From IMG/VR virus record IMGVR_UViG_3300042484_002671, positions 1 to 59,480 of that record: DNA of 59,480 bases; one strand, 5' to 3'. The notes under the pieces were generated by a model. It made no database searches and had not been told where the DNA came from. It saw nothing but the letters and a program-made list of their open reading frames with translations. Position numbers and translations under genes: made by a program. Below, in pieces: positions 7,009-16,349 of this stretch. How positions within the stretch are numbered: the stretch's first letter is position 1; each line of letters opens with the position of its first letter. Origin of the DNA: a virus.

Positions 7009-9102
7009 TTATATTAATTTACCTGTTACTGGACCTGATATACCAATCCCTTCAATTTTACCTTCTTCAGTAATATTAGATACAATTCCTTTATTTGATG
7101 CTAAATTAAATTGTAACATAAGATTGGGTGAGCCATCAGGAAGAGCACCTGTTGGAACTCCCAAACCTTGAAGGGTTTGAATTGTGTTTATGGTCATTTG
7201 CTCTGCTGAAATACCTGGTAAAGCACCTGATAGTGCTAACAATGGTAATGGTATTGTTTGTCCACCTAAAGATTGACCAATTAAATTAAGCAATAATAAA
7301 ATATTATCTAATAAATTTTTACATTTTCTATAATCACCTATTAATTGTGCAACTATTAATGCAATTTGAATCAACCTTAAAATCATTGCATATTTTTTGG
7401 TTAAGTGAGATTTAGAAAGGTCCGAGATAATACTACTTACTAAATTAACAATATCTTTTTTTAATATTTCAAATAAAACTCTAAGAAATTCGGCGTTAAC
7501 TTTAGAAATAACTTGTATTGAAAATGTTTTATATACCTTTAAAAAATCTGCTCCGTTAGTAACTATATTACTTCCTGCTTGTCCAATATTTGCCCCTGCA
7601 TTTCCAGCATTAGTGATTGTTGTATTTACACTATTTGTTGCGGTATTAGCACTTGTAACTGCTTGATTGTAAGTATATGTTGCACCTGATTGAACTACTG
7701 ATAATAAGGTGTAAAGTGGTAATAAAACTTTTGGACTTAACACACTTGCCGCCACCGCCAAAGGTATTTTTTTAATGACATTTGTGTTGATTGAAACACT
7801 AGCATTAAAATTGGTTGGTATTGTGGCTCTCCAATCTGGATTTTGTGATATTGAATCAACAATAGTTTCTAAAGTTGCAACTTGTTGTTCTACTGTTTGA
7901 CCTGTTAGAGTATCTCTAAAATCGATTAATTGACTTATAAGAACTTCAGTATCTACAGGAACTTTAACATTGTCGCAATCTATAAATTCCATAACACCGT
8001 TTTGGATGTTATTAATCTTAACTTCGATATTTCTTAAATCTATTTCAGTTAATTCATAAAAACTATCATCAACACCGTCAAGTTCCGCAACTTTGGAGAC
8101 ACCACTTACATCAATTTCTCTTCTTGAATCAAAACATAATCCTAAAATTCTTTGTATTAATAAGTCAAATTTTGATTGTTCATCAAGTTGTCCATAACCA
8201 ACTTGCATATTCATACTTACTGCCCCCGAAATGATGTTAACTATTTGAGCTCCAATATCTACCGTATCAACTAACTTAATTGTACTATAATAATCTGAAA
8301 TAAATTCGCCAACATTATTACTAATATTACCTGAACCATCTTCTCTATTTATTAATGCAATACGATAATAGTCTCCAGTAACCCCAAAACTATTTACGTT
8401 TGAATATTGAACATCAAATAAATCTTGGCCCGATTTACCTAAATAATTTTTACCATTAATTTGATTAAACGACCTACCAGTGTTGTTAGATTCCATTAAC
8501 TGATAAAGTTGTTTGTTCATTGGAAATGGAACATCTCCACCATAAGGTCTAAATTTTTGGTCTCCAGAAGGTGATTGAGCCTCATAGAAAATTTTACCAA
8601 AATTTGTTTCAGGTGATTGTTTTAAATTAGAAAATAAATCAATAGAACTAACTGGTATGTAAATCCCTTCTTGTTGAGGTAGTAATGGTAAAGGTTGTGA
8701 TTCAAGAACTGAAGGTGAAATACCATTATACGTTTGTTCAATTGAACAACCTAAGGCTTTAATTGTTTCCTCTTTAATGATGACTGATAACTTTGGTTCA
8801 ATTAACGCAGCGGCTTCTAACATTTTTTTTCTAATATATGTTGAAGTTCCTGAACCAGTTCCTTGAGTTTGACCTAAGAACCCTAACAATTGGTCCATTG
8901 AATTAGGTGGTTCTCTAAAAAATCTTTTTTGTAGATTTTTAATTTTGTCTAACTGAGATGTAATTTGTGATGATGCTTTAGTCGATGAATCACCCGCATT
9001 TTTTAAACTTTTGGCAGCGCCAGAAACATCGATATAAGTTTTAAATGATTTTATCTTACCTTGTATCGAATCTTGTGCTGAAGTTATATCTATTGCTTGC
9101 AT
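7009..9102 (-). CDS. Large probable baseplate/tail protein, 697 aa
   Basis: No family recognised. The N-terminal ~110 residues are Ser/Gln/Lys-rich and helical. There are hydrophobic helical stretches at ~446-468 (IPLAVAASVLSPKVLLPLY) and ~569-591 (ILRLIQIALIVAQLIG), and a Leu-rich run just after. Its place in a late operon between a coiled-coil protein and the gp5-like spike suggests a hub or wedge component, perhaps one that inserts into the envelope during injection. That is inference from position and hydrophobicity. Confidence 0.5.
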   Translation of the reverse strand: MQAIDITSAQDSIQGKIKSFKTYIDVSGAAKSLKNAGDSSTKASSQITSQLDKIKNLQKRFFREPPNSMDQLLGFLGQTQGTGSGTSTYIRKKMLEAAALIEPKLSVIIKEETIKALGCSIEQTYNGISPSVLESQPLPLLPQQEGIYIPVSSIDLFSNLKQSPETNFGKIFYEAQSPSGDQKFRPYGGDVPFPMNKQLYQLMESNNTGRSFNQINGKNYLGKSGQDLFDVQYSNVNSFGVTGDYYRIALINREDGSGNISNNVGEFISDYYSTIKLVDTVDIGAQIVNIISGAVSMNMQVGYGQLDEQSKFDLLIQRILGLCFDSRREIDVSGVSKVAELDGVDDSFYELTEIDLRNIEVKINNIQNGVMEFIDCDNVKVPVDTEVLISQLIDFRDTLTGQTVEQQVATLETIVDSISQNPDWRATIPTNFNASVSINTNVIKKIPLAVAASVLSPKVLLPLYTLLSVVQSGATYTYNQAVTSANTATNSVNTTITNAGNAGANIGQAGSNIVTNGADFLKVYKTFSIQVISKVNAEFLRVLFEILKKDIVNLVSSIISDLSKSHLTKKYAMILRLIQIALIVAQLIGDYRKCKNLLDNILLLLNLIGQSLGGQTIPLPLLALSGALPGISAEQMTINTIQTLQGLGVPTGALPDGSPNLMLQFNLASNKGIVSNITEEGKIEGIGISGPVTGKLI

Positions 9103-9105
9103 CTC

Positions 9106-9471
9106 TTATTTCATTTTATACGTTTCTTCATCGTTAGAAACATCTTTTTCTATAAGATTTTGTATTAAATCGTCATCTAAATCTGCAAGAGAAAATGATT
9201 CTGTATTGTTGTTAGATTTTTCCCAAATACCAGATTGTAATTTTGATAAACTAATTTTCTTTTCAACACAATCGTTGACTATTTTTTGTTGTTTTTCAAT
9301 TACAGGTCCAATAGTTGTCATGTCAGCAGGGTCTTTTAACATTGCTAACATCTTATTTTGTATTCTGATTGCAGTTTGTCTTTGTTCTACAAGTTCATTG
9401 TAAATCTCTTGCATTAAAGACAAGATTGAATCTTTCGTGAAATTAATTTCTTTTCTTTGTGGTCTTGGCAT
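9106..9471 (-). CDS. Coiled-coil protein at head of baseplate operon
   Basis: 121 residues, mostly helical with heptad-like hydrophobics (residues 13-85) and an acidic C-terminus. It is the first gene after the TATTTAT element at 9476-9482 and sits 3 bases before the 697-aa gene. No family recognised. A tail assembly role is inferred from the operon. Confidence 0.5.
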   Translation of the reverse strand: MPRPQRKEINFTKDSILSLMQEIYNELVEQRQTAIRIQNKMLAMLKDPADMTTIGPVIEKQQKIVNDCVEKKISLSKLQSGIWEKSNNNTESFSLADLDDDLIQNLIEKDVSNDEETYKMK

Positions 9472-9475
9472 ACCT

Positions 9476-9482
9476 ATAAATA
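9476..9482 (-). promoter_or_regulatory. TATTTAT element (candidate late promoter)
   Basis: On the minus strand TATTTATAGGTATG: the element ends 4 bases before the ATG at 9471. It separates the baseplate operon from the sigma-factor and sugar operon upstream. Confidence 0.6.
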
Positions 9483-9491
9483 CTTTTTTAA

Positions 9492-10238
9492 TTAGTTTTT
9501 CATTTTAATCTGAATAACTGTATATAATTTTTTAAACCTTTTAATTGAACTTCTAATCTCTTTAGTACTTAAGTTAGTCATTTCTCTTAGTGAAAGTAAG
9601 ATTACGTTTTTATTGAATTTGTTATTATCTGCACCTGAGAAGATGCTTTCATAGTTATCAAACAAATCAATTAGGGCATACCCCAATTTTTTTTCATTAT
9701 CGTTTAAATTTTCATTATCGATAAATTCTTTTAATTCTTTCAAATATTCATTAATAATAATATCGGTCTCTACAATATCATCATCAATTCTATAACTCAT
9801 ATCCACTCTTTCTTCTAAACTTGAAGATATGTCTTCATATGATATTTTTCTATTCGTTTCTTTTTGGTCTTTAATTATTTGACCCATCAAGTAATTTTTA
9901 CAAATTGTACCAAAATAAGAATAAGCTTTCTTATTTTTATCTGGTTTAAACTTGTCAACTTTCGTCATTAAAAACGAATGAGTATCTGTATGAATTTCGT
10001 TAAAATCCATATCTTTACGATATAATTTATATCGTCGTATGATAGATGAAATCATCTTATCAAGAGGGCCTCTTAAAAATTCATTATATATTTTATTTTT
10101 TTCGTATGAGTTTTCAGTTATTAAAAACTTTCTAACAGCATCTTCTTCCCTTACATCGAAATAATTTAAATTAACAGCTTTTCTTCCTCTCTTTTTAGAT
10201 AAAACATCTTCTGTTGTTGCAGATAGAGTTTCTTGCAT
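9492..10238 (-). CDS. RNA polymerase sigma factor, gp55-like (late transcription)
   Basis: 248 residues. Residues ~70-120 look like sigma region 2, with an acidic helix (FNEIHTDTHSFLMTKVDKF) followed by the AYSYFGTICKNYLMGQI block. This is the pattern of T4 gp55 (F-x-P-x-K ... AYFTQV) and of ECF-like sigmas. The C-terminal half (LREMTNLSTKEIRSSIKRF) looks like a helix-turn-helix that could serve as region 4. T4 gp55 lacks a normal region 4, so the phage protein may recognise more than a -10 element. It is a good candidate for reading the TATTTAT elements. It overlaps the upstream glycosyltransferase by one base. Confidence 0.75.
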   Translation of the reverse strand: MQETLSATTEDVLSKKRGRKAVNLNYFDVREEDAVRKFLITENSYEKNKIYNEFLRGPLDKMISSIIRRYKLYRKDMDFNEIHTDTHSFLMTKVDKFKPDKNKKAYSYFGTICKNYLMGQIIKDQKETNRKISYEDISSSLEERVDMSYRIDDDIVETDIIINEYLKELKEFIDNENLNDNEKKLGYALIDLFDNYESIFSGADNNKFNKNVILLSLREMTNLSTKEIRSSIKRFKKLYTVIQIKMKN

Positions 10239-11044
10239 TATACATTTTCGGATTGATATTTTATGACTCTGTCGTCAGGGAAGAAGTATTCTTTTTTTGC
10301 AGTTTGAATCCAAAACTTAACTTCGTCTTCAATCATTTTGTCCTCACCATTTTTGTAATTCCAAAAAATTGAACCTTCTCTGAGGTTAACATGTTTGTAA
10401 CCAAGTCTTGGTATTGTCATAATTTGAATTGAATTATATGTAAGTCTTAATAAGAACTCATATATAAATGTTAGTTTAATTGAAGATTTAAAACCTCCAA
10501 AATCTTCAACAATTTCTTTTTTAAATACGGAACCTGCCGTTTGAAAATTCTGATACTCTTGTAATGTTTCGTTTGTTAAGAATCCCATTTCTTGAGTAAA
10601 GTTTGCAGCAAAAGTTGCTTCATTTGTAAATCCTGCGAAAAGACCCTTTTCATCTGTTTCAACAACTACTGGTAAAAACATTTGAACTTCAGGATATGAA
10701 GTAATGTATTTATCAACATTTTTAAACCAAATAGATGAGTATTCGTCATCAAATTCAAAAAGAGAAACCCATGTTCCTTTTGCGTTTTTAATCCCGTAAT
10801 TTACTTGGTCACAATAGTTTGCTTGTTTATCCCAAAGTAATTTATTGACTGTTAGATTTCCAAAATCGTAGTCATTAAGTAGTGTAACTAATTGTTCTTC
10901 ACTAGTGTGTACAATAACAACTTCTTCAAATTCAATTTGTTGATTTTTAAGTGATGTGATTGCTTTCTCAAAGTATTCGTCAAAATTTTTGGCTTTTGAT
11001 GATTTAATTGGTAGTATAACTGAAAGTGATAATTTATTGCTCAT
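10238..11044 (-). CDS. Glycosyltransferase, family 2-like (GT-A)
   Basis: 268 residues. N-terminal LSLSVILPIKSSKAKNFDEY and EEVVIVHTSEE match the start of GT2 enzymes. The DxD-type metal site is FEFDDEY near residue 97. The C-terminal part carries a second conserved region (NFQTAGSVFKKEIVEDFGGF) seen in GT-A proteins that test acceptor binding. It is cytoplasmic, without membrane segments. It begins the downstream end of the sugar operon, with 1 base to the next gene. The donor and acceptor cannot be read from sequence. Confidence 0.75.
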   Translation of the reverse strand: MSNKLSLSVILPIKSSKAKNFDEYFEKAITSLKNQQIEFEEVVIVHTSEEQLVTLLNDYDFGNLTVNKLLWDKQANYCDQVNYGIKNAKGTWVSLFEFDDEYSSIWFKNVDKYITSYPEVQMFLPVVVETDEKGLFAGFTNEATFAANFTQEMGFLTNETLQEYQNFQTAGSVFKKEIVEDFGGFKSSIKLTFIYEFLLRLTYNSIQIMTIPRLGYKHVNLREGSIFWNYKNGEDKMIEDEVKFWIQTAKKEYFFPDDRVIKYQSENV

Positions 11045-11045
11045 A

Positions 11046-12098
11046 TTATTCTTCTGTTTTTGAAATTTGTTGTTCGAATGAATCCGCTCTTGAGTTTAAG
11101 TAACCTGTAAATAATGTTACAACGTTTAGCTCGAATTTTTGTTTATCTGAAATTAACTCTAAAGTTTTTTTCATTTCTTCTTGGATTTCAGGATTAATGT
11201 TATCCTCAAGCCAGTTTTGAATATAATCGGCAATTACATCTACAAGTAATGTCTTATCTGTAATCCAAATACCGTTTTGTTCTGTCATCCAATCTGGTGA
11301 TATGTTAGGAACTTTTCCAATAACAGGAACACCTGATTTCATAGATTCTAACGGGAAAGTACCGAATGCACTATCGTCGTCAATCCACACACTTAAAAAA
11401 CAATCACTTAATGAGTTTGCAAATTCTTTTTCAGACAACCCTCTTAAGTCTCTAAATGTAAACCATCTGTATTGAGGGAATTTTAAATAGAAAGTTTTAA
11501 TAATGTTAATTGCATCAGTTTGTTCTTTTGTGTGAATACCAATAATTGGCATTGCTGGTGTTGATTTAGGTTTAAATGAATTTGTAATGTACGGTTCAAT
11601 AACATCAAAAGATGATTGCCTCATTACTCTTTCAATGTATTCTTTTTGTTTGTTAGATGTTGTAATACATTTCATAAATCCAAATTGATTCCATGATTGA
11701 CCTGGCTGTAATGTTTCTAACATGTGTGAATATTGTTGTGTTAGAACAATTTTCGCGCAAGGTAACTGTTTTACTTGGTCCATAACGTAACCAAATAATT
11801 CAGGAATTATTAGGAAATCTTCAGGAGAAATCTCTAAATTTTGACCTTCAATTGCTTTATGTGGTAAAGACATATATTCTTCATCTAACCACGCAACAAC
11901 TCCTGAGTAATCCGCTTTCTCATGTAAAATGATTGGATTAAAACCGTTGTCTTTTAATGTTTTTGCCATTTGGTAAATGTGTCTGACAGAAGCCTTTGCA
12001 TTACCTTTAGTGTCTTGCACTAAAAAATAAATTCTCGCCTGCTTGTCTCTCAAAACCTGAATGGACTGTTTTACTTTTTCTTCTATTGTGTTTTCCAT
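11046..12098 (-). CDS. Glycosyltransferase, GT-B fold (family 4-like)
   Basis: 350 residues. The N-terminal Rossmann domain opens ARIYFLVQDTKGNAKASVRH. The C-terminal donor domain has FGTFPLESMKSGVPVIGKVP (about 244-263), the acidic/Gly sugar-nucleotide motif of GT4 enzymes (E-x7-G-x-P). No signal or membrane anchor is seen. It is coupled closely to its neighbours. The substrate is unknown. Confidence 0.7.
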   Translation of the reverse strand: MENTIEEKVKQSIQVLRDKQARIYFLVQDTKGNAKASVRHIYQMAKTLKDNGFNPIILHEKADYSGVVAWLDEEYMSLPHKAIEGQNLEISPEDFLIIPELFGYVMDQVKQLPCAKIVLTQQYSHMLETLQPGQSWNQFGFMKCITTSNKQKEYIERVMRQSSFDVIEPYITNSFKPKSTPAMPIIGIHTKEQTDAINIIKTFYLKFPQYRWFTFRDLRGLSEKEFANSLSDCFLSVWIDDDSAFGTFPLESMKSGVPVIGKVPNISPDWMTEQNGIWITDKTLLVDVIADYIQNWLEDNINPEIQEEMKKTLELISDKQKFELNVVTLFTGYLNSRADSFEQQISKTEE

Positions 12099-12099
12099 A

Positions 12100-12381
12100 T
12101 TAATAATGATTGATTAGTTTTTTATTTAAAAGACTGTTAAATGCGATTCTAAAAGGAATACTTGTGTTTGAACTACTTTTCATTCCTAATTTTTCGTCAA
12201 CAATATCTTGTTCTGTTAATACAGTATCTAATAACATTTTTACCATCTCAAATTTGATAATGTTAATTTTCATTTCTGTTGTTCCTGATAAATCCTCAGG
12301 TGACGCGTCATTAGACATATCAAGATACTGTTCTATTACATCTAAATCGATGTAATAATTTTCACCAAATACATTTATCAT
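12100..12381 (-). CDS. Small unknown protein, 93 aa
   Basis: An acidic helical protein with no recognised family. It overlaps the upstream HAD-like gene by 4 bases (ATGA-type coupling) and is followed after 1 base by a glycosyltransferase, so it is a genuine member of the operon. Confidence 0.55.
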   Translation of the reverse strand: MINVFGENYYIDLDVIEQYLDMSNDASPEDLSGTTEMKINIIKFEMVKMLLDTVLTEQDIVDEKLGMKSSSNTSIPFRIAFNSLLNKKLINHY

Positions 12382-12968
12382 ACTATTTCTTCTATTTTTG
12401 ATTTGAGCTCTTTGATTGTTGAAATCTCATACTCGGTTTTTATATCTGAATTATAAGAAGTATTATATTTAATTACTATCTTATTTTCGGGATGATTTAA
12501 TAATAGTTTAGGATTTGCGGTAAGTAAAATGTCTATAGAGTCCCAAAGTGAATTAATTGTACTTTCACTATAGAACTTAACAGACTCTACTAAACATCCA
12601 AATTTAGAAATAAAAAATAATGAAGCTGGTTTTGATTTACCAATTTCATCGGAAACTATGATAATATCATGATTATCTCTAACGTCTAAATAAAAATCAT
12701 TAAAGTCAATCATTCCTGAAATTTCAACAGAACCAGCATGACCAAAAATTTCCATGGTATGTTCTTTATATAGAAAATCATACAACTCATCTTCATTTTT
12801 AAATTTAAGATGCTTGGATATTTCTAAACTTGTTAATTTTGTTATAACTTCATATTTAAATTCTTCGTCTTCACTAAAAGAATTTTCAATATACCATTTC
12901 TCATATTCTTGTTGAATCTTTCTAAGTGTATCTCGAAGAACTCCATTTAATTCTATTCCTATTCTCAT
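12378..12968 (-). CDS. HAD-like protein with degenerate catalytic motif
   Basis: 196 residues. It has the outline of a small HAD hydrolase: motif I region MRIGIELNGVLRDTL, motif II IIIVSDE (~112), a Lys in GKSKPAS, and a motif III-like LLTANPKLL. Canonical HADs carry DxDx(T/V) in motif I. Here the two Asp positions are Glu6 and Asn8, so the nucleophile is missing. It is either non-catalytic, for example binding nucleotide or a partner, or has altered chemistry. It overlaps PhoH by 4 bases and the next small gene by 4 bases. Confidence 0.6.
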   Translation of the reverse strand: MRIGIELNGVLRDTLRKIQQEYEKWYIENSFSEDEEFKYEVITKLTSLEISKHLKFKNEDELYDFLYKEHTMEIFGHAGSVEISGMIDFNDFYLDVRDNHDIIIVSDEIGKSKPASLFFISKFGCLVESVKFYSESTINSLWDSIDILLTANPKLLLNHPENKIVIKYNTSYNSDIKTEYEISTIKELKSKIEEIV

Positions 12969-13702
12969 TCTTCGTATCTTTTTAAAATTTTTGAAATCAA
13001 TGGGTTTCTTACAATATCATCTGAACTAAATTCAAATACTCCAATATCATTCATACCTTGAAATTTTTGAAGAGCATCCCATAATCCAGTTTGAGTTTTA
13101 TCTTTATGCCTATCAAATTGGTCTAAGTCACCCGAAATAAAAAATTTAGAATTAAATCCAATTCTTGTTAATAGAAGTTTCATCTGACTTGGAGTTGAGT
13201 TTTGAGCTTCTTCAAAGATTAATATTGAATTATCAATATTCATTCCTCTCATATAAGCTAATGCAAATACTTCAATTGCTTCAACATCTTTTAATTTTTC
13301 TCTCGATTCTTTTCCAATAATTTTATTTAACAAATAATATGACGGAAAAATATAAGGGTCTAATTTTTCTTCAACACCTCCTGGTAAACTTCCTAATTTT
13401 TCTTCTGCTTCAACTGCGGGTCTTACAATAATAATTTTTTCATAAGGAGTTTTTGGGTCAACTAATAAGTCTACTGCCGCTTTCATTGCGATGTAACTCT
13501 TACCTACTCCAGCGGGACCAGAACATATTGTAATTTGGTTTGTCTCTAATTTATTGTAATACTCTTTTTGACTTTCAGATAAAAATTTTTCTTTAGTCTT
13601 TCTTTTAACAATTGAACAAATTAATTCTTTTTTCGTTCTTGTTACCATAACTTCACTTGTTGTTGGTGTTGTTGCTGGTGTTCTTTTGGTGCCTCTTGCC
13701 AT
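12965..13702 (-). CDS. phoH: PhoH-like ATPase
   Basis: 245 residues. Walker A GPAGVGKS is at 62-69 and Walker B ILIFEEAQN at 160-168, with the conserved RPAVEAEEKLGSLPG block typical of PhoH. The protein lacks the PIN domain of PhoH2 types. The first 30 residues are Thr/Pro/Lys-rich and probably disordered. PhoH is common in marine and large phages and its role is unsettled (RNA-related ATPase, or phosphate-stress in hosts). It is embedded in the sugar operon between the epimerase and HAD genes. Confidence 0.92.
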   Translation of the reverse strand: MARGTKRTPATTPTTSEVMVTRTKKELICSIVKRKTKEKFLSESQKEYYNKLETNQITICSGPAGVGKSYIAMKAAVDLLVDPKTPYEKIIIVRPAVEAEEKLGSLPGGVEEKLDPYIFPSYYLLNKIIGKESREKLKDVEAIEVFALAYMRGMNIDNSILIFEEAQNSTPSQMKLLLTRIGFNSKFFISGDLDQFDRHKDKTQTGLWDALQKFQGMNDIGVFEFSSDDIVRNPLISKILKRYEE

Positions 13703-13708
13703 TATATG

Positions 13709-14803
13709 TTATTTAATTTTATGTCTATCGGAACTTTGAGGTTCTCTTCTATAGACTGTTTTTCCACCGTCAGGACTTTCAAAAATCCATGGAGTTTCAA
13801 TTTCTTTTTTGTCAACTTGTGACTTAATCCAGTGGTAAGTCTTTTTTAAACCAATAGATAAAGGTTCACTAACTTCCCAACCAACTTTTTCTCTATAAAG
13901 TTTATTGTCAGAATTTCTTCCCTTAACACCTAAAGGACATTTAAATCCGTACTTATCAATAAATTCTTGGCCATCAATGTTTTTAATTTCAAGATTTTTA
14001 TCTGATATTGCAATTGCCATTCCTGCAAGTTGATTGATTGTAACCATTTCTTCACTACCAATATTAACAGGACCTGTAAAGTCGCTTTCCATTAATCTTA
14101 ATACCGCTTCAACACATTCATCAACGTATAAGAATGAGCGAGTTTGCATCCCGTTACCCCAAACTTCGATTATATCTCCGTCTTTAGATTCAGCAGCTTT
14201 TCTACACATTGCCGCTGGTGATTTTTCTCTACCACCTGACCATGTACCTTGTGGTCCAAAGATGTTATGGAATCTTGCAACTCTAACATTTAAACCATAG
14301 TTTCTATGGAATGCCAAATATAATCTTTCAGAGAATAATTTTTCCCATCCATATTCAGAATCAGGATTTGCTGGGTATGCTGAAGATTCTTCACAGTTTG
14401 GATTTAGTGGGTCCAACTGATTGTGTTCAGGATACATACAAGCTGATGATGAATAGAATACTTTTTTAACTTTCTTCTTAACACATTCGTGTGCAACATT
14501 TAAGTTAATTGTCGCTGAGTTGTACATAACGTTTGCATCGTTCTCACCTGTAAAGATGTATAATGCTCCACCCATGTCAGCGGCTAGTTGATAAACTTCA
14601 TCAACTCCCTCTTCAATAACAAGTTCAACAACTTTAGGGTCTGTTAAATCCCCTAATATAAATTCATGACAGAACTCGTCTTGGAAGAAGTATTCGTGTT
14701 TTTTAATATCACATACTCGTACGTGATTTCCTTCTTCTTTTAATCTTTTGGCAAGGTGTCCACCTATGAACCCTCCGCCACCTAATACTACTATTTTTTT
14801 CAT
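13709..14803 (-). CDS. GDP-mannose 3,5-epimerase homologue (makes GDP-L-galactose)
   Basis: 364 residues of the extended SDR family. The NAD-binding loop is GGGGFIGG (8-15) and the catalytic YxxxK is Tyr151/Lys155. The match is specific to plant-type GDP-mannose 3,5-epimerase: LAADMGGA, SSACMYPE, RFHNIFGPQGTW, GGREKSPAAMCRKA, TRSFLYVDECVE and GVKGRNSDN all have direct counterparts. The acid/base pair known in the plant enzyme (Cys145, Lys217) corresponds to Cys122 and Lys194, with the same spacing of 72 residues. The reaction converts GDP-mannose to GDP-L-galactose (or GDP-L-gulose). It shares one base with the glycosyltransferase upstream. Other sugar epimerases are less likely given these motifs. 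Confidence 0.85.
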   Translation of the reverse strand: MKKIVVLGGGGFIGGHLAKRLKEEGNHVRVCDIKKHEYFFQDEFCHEFILGDLTDPKVVELVIEEGVDEVYQLAADMGGALYIFTGENDANVMYNSATINLNVAHECVKKKVKKVFYSSSACMYPEHNQLDPLNPNCEESSAYPANPDSEYGWEKLFSERLYLAFHRNYGLNVRVARFHNIFGPQGTWSGGREKSPAAMCRKAAESKDGDIIEVWGNGMQTRSFLYVDECVEAVLRLMESDFTGPVNIGSEEMVTINQLAGMAIAISDKNLEIKNIDGQEFIDKYGFKCPLGVKGRNSDNKLYREKVGWEVSEPLSIGLKKTYHWIKSQVDKKEIETPWIFESPDGGKTVYRREPQSSDRHKIK

Positions 14804-15738
14804 TAGTTAAAATATTTTTGGTATATGTCAAAATATTCGACAGTTTTAGTGGGAAGTAAATCCCTATAGTCTTTTAGATTATCTAAAAGGTTAAGTGTTC
14901 CTCTGTAACCAATCACTTCATTCTCTAAATTTTTGACAAGGTCTTGCGGGTTTCTTGCCTGATAAACTGACGCTTTTGCAAATATGACAGAGTTTGGAAA
15001 ATGATGTTGTAAAACATAGGACCCCCAAATGTCATCCATTCTACCTGCATAAGGAAAGACAGAATAATATTTAAGGACATCTCTATGTATGAATGTATTT
15101 TGTGAGTTAAATGGTGTAAGTTGTTTTGTTGTGAATGGTTCAAATGAATTAAATTTTACGATTGGTTTTTTACTTAATCGACAAATTGCGTCAATGTCTG
15201 GGTCACCGTCCCAAAATTCTGCTTGAATCATTGGGGTGATTTTTGTTTTCCCTTTGTATTCAATGTTATTTTTTACTTGTAGATATTCAATTGGAAATCC
15301 TCTGTGCCACAAGTCATTATGTTCTGTGGTTGAAATTGCGTCAAAGTAAGGACATGACAAGTTTTCATATTCATCTACTTCAATTTCTTGACCCAGTAAT
15401 ATGTTGTCACCCCAGAATTCATATGGTATGTTATCATCATCAACTGTTGCAATAATTTCTGCTCCACTTTGATATGCGTAAACTAATCCAATATTTCTTC
15501 TTTGAATTGTTTTCCATCCAATTATTTCTGATAATTCAGGATATAAATGTTCTTGTTTAACTGGTGTTAGATAAACTACATTAAGGTAGTTCTTAACAAG
15601 TTTTTCATATGATTCATGTGGAGTTTTTGTATCTCCGACAATTACAAATGTAAAATCTTTTTTATCTGCAATTTCACAAAATTTAATGGTTGCCTCAGTT
15701 GGCTCATTAATTGTTGTTGTTATTATATATTTTTTCAT
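14803..15738 (-). CDS. STELLO/RGP-like glycosyltransferase
   Basis: 311 residues. N-terminal ITTTINEPTEATIKFCEI and FVIVGDTKTP, then IGWKTIQRRNIGLVYAY and the metal site TVDDDNIP (about 97-104). This arrangement is seen in STELLO (DUF288) and reversibly glycosylated protein/UDP-arabinose mutase relatives. The later block (FPYAGRMDDIWGSYV) also fits. It is a soluble GT-A enzyme. The substrate is unknown. It lies directly upstream of the epimerase with a one-base overlap. Confidence 0.7.
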   Translation of the reverse strand: MKKYIITTTINEPTEATIKFCEIADKKDFTFVIVGDTKTPHESYEKLVKNYLNVVYLTPVKQEHLYPELSEIIGWKTIQRRNIGLVYAYQSGAEIIATVDDDNIPYEFWGDNILLGQEIEVDEYENLSCPYFDAISTTEHNDLWHRGFPIEYLQVKNNIEYKGKTKITPMIQAEFWDGDPDIDAICRLSKKPIVKFNSFEPFTTKQLTPFNSQNTFIHRDVLKYYSVFPYAGRMDDIWGSYVLQHHFPNSVIFAKASVYQARNPQDLVKNLENEVIGYRGTLNLLDNLKDYRDLLPTKTVEYFDIYQKYFN

Positions 15739-15739
15739 A

Positions 15740-16348
15740 TTAATATACTAAATAAATGTGGTTTCCTTGTTCCGTGTTTATGATTGTATAGTTAGGATTA
15801 ATTTCATACAACGCATCTTTAAATTCTTGTAGTGTTGGGAAATTTCCTTGACCTAAGTCTCTACAGTCGTCAATTAACATTACATGGTCATTACGGTTAC
15901 TCGCAGCTTTAATTGCTCCTAATTCCTCTCTTAATGGACCATCTAACATATTGTGAGCATCCAATAGGATAAAGAATCTTTCATCGGGTAATTCTTCCAA
16001 TACTGATTTTAATACTTCACCTGAGTTACCTTCTAAGAAAGTAAGATTGCCGTATTTTTCTGAAAGTTCTGTATAAATGTCTCTGTAATTTTTTCCATCA
16101 TATGGATTACGGTCAGGAAATAATTCTACGGTAAATGCAACATCAAAATGTTCTGCTAAGAATGTTGAAGTTCTTGCATCGTGAGTACCTGTTTCGATTG
16201 CAAAGTTTAATTCATTTAAGTTTGGAATTTGGTCTTGGTACTGGTAAAGTAAACTAACAAATAAGTTAGGCATTGGTAACGATGTCTTATGTATGTCAGA
16301 CATTTGTTCCCATCTACTATCACCAGTATAATCTAAATTTAATTTCAT
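15740..16348 (-). CDS. SAM-dependent methyltransferase-like protein
   Basis: 202 residues with a Rossmann methyltransferase core: AIETGTHDARTSTFLAEHF (motif I), FTVELFPDRN (motif II acidic end) and FFILLDAHN (motif IV). This resembles Methyltransf_24-type enzymes of sugar clusters. One base separates it from each neighbour (zinc dehydrogenase upstream, STELLO-like GT downstream). A sugar O-methyltransferase role is inferred from context. Confidence 0.6.
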   Translation of the reverse strand: MKLNLDYTGDSRWEQMSDIHKTSLPMPNLFVSLLYQYQDQIPNLNELNFAIETGTHDARTSTFLAEHFDVAFTVELFPDRNPYDGKNYRDIYTELSEKYGNLTFLEGNSGEVLKSVLEELPDERFFILLDAHNMLDGPLREELGAIKAASNRNDHVMLIDDCRDLGQGNFPTLQEFKDALYEINPNYTIINTEQGNHIYLVY

Positions 16349-16349
16349 A

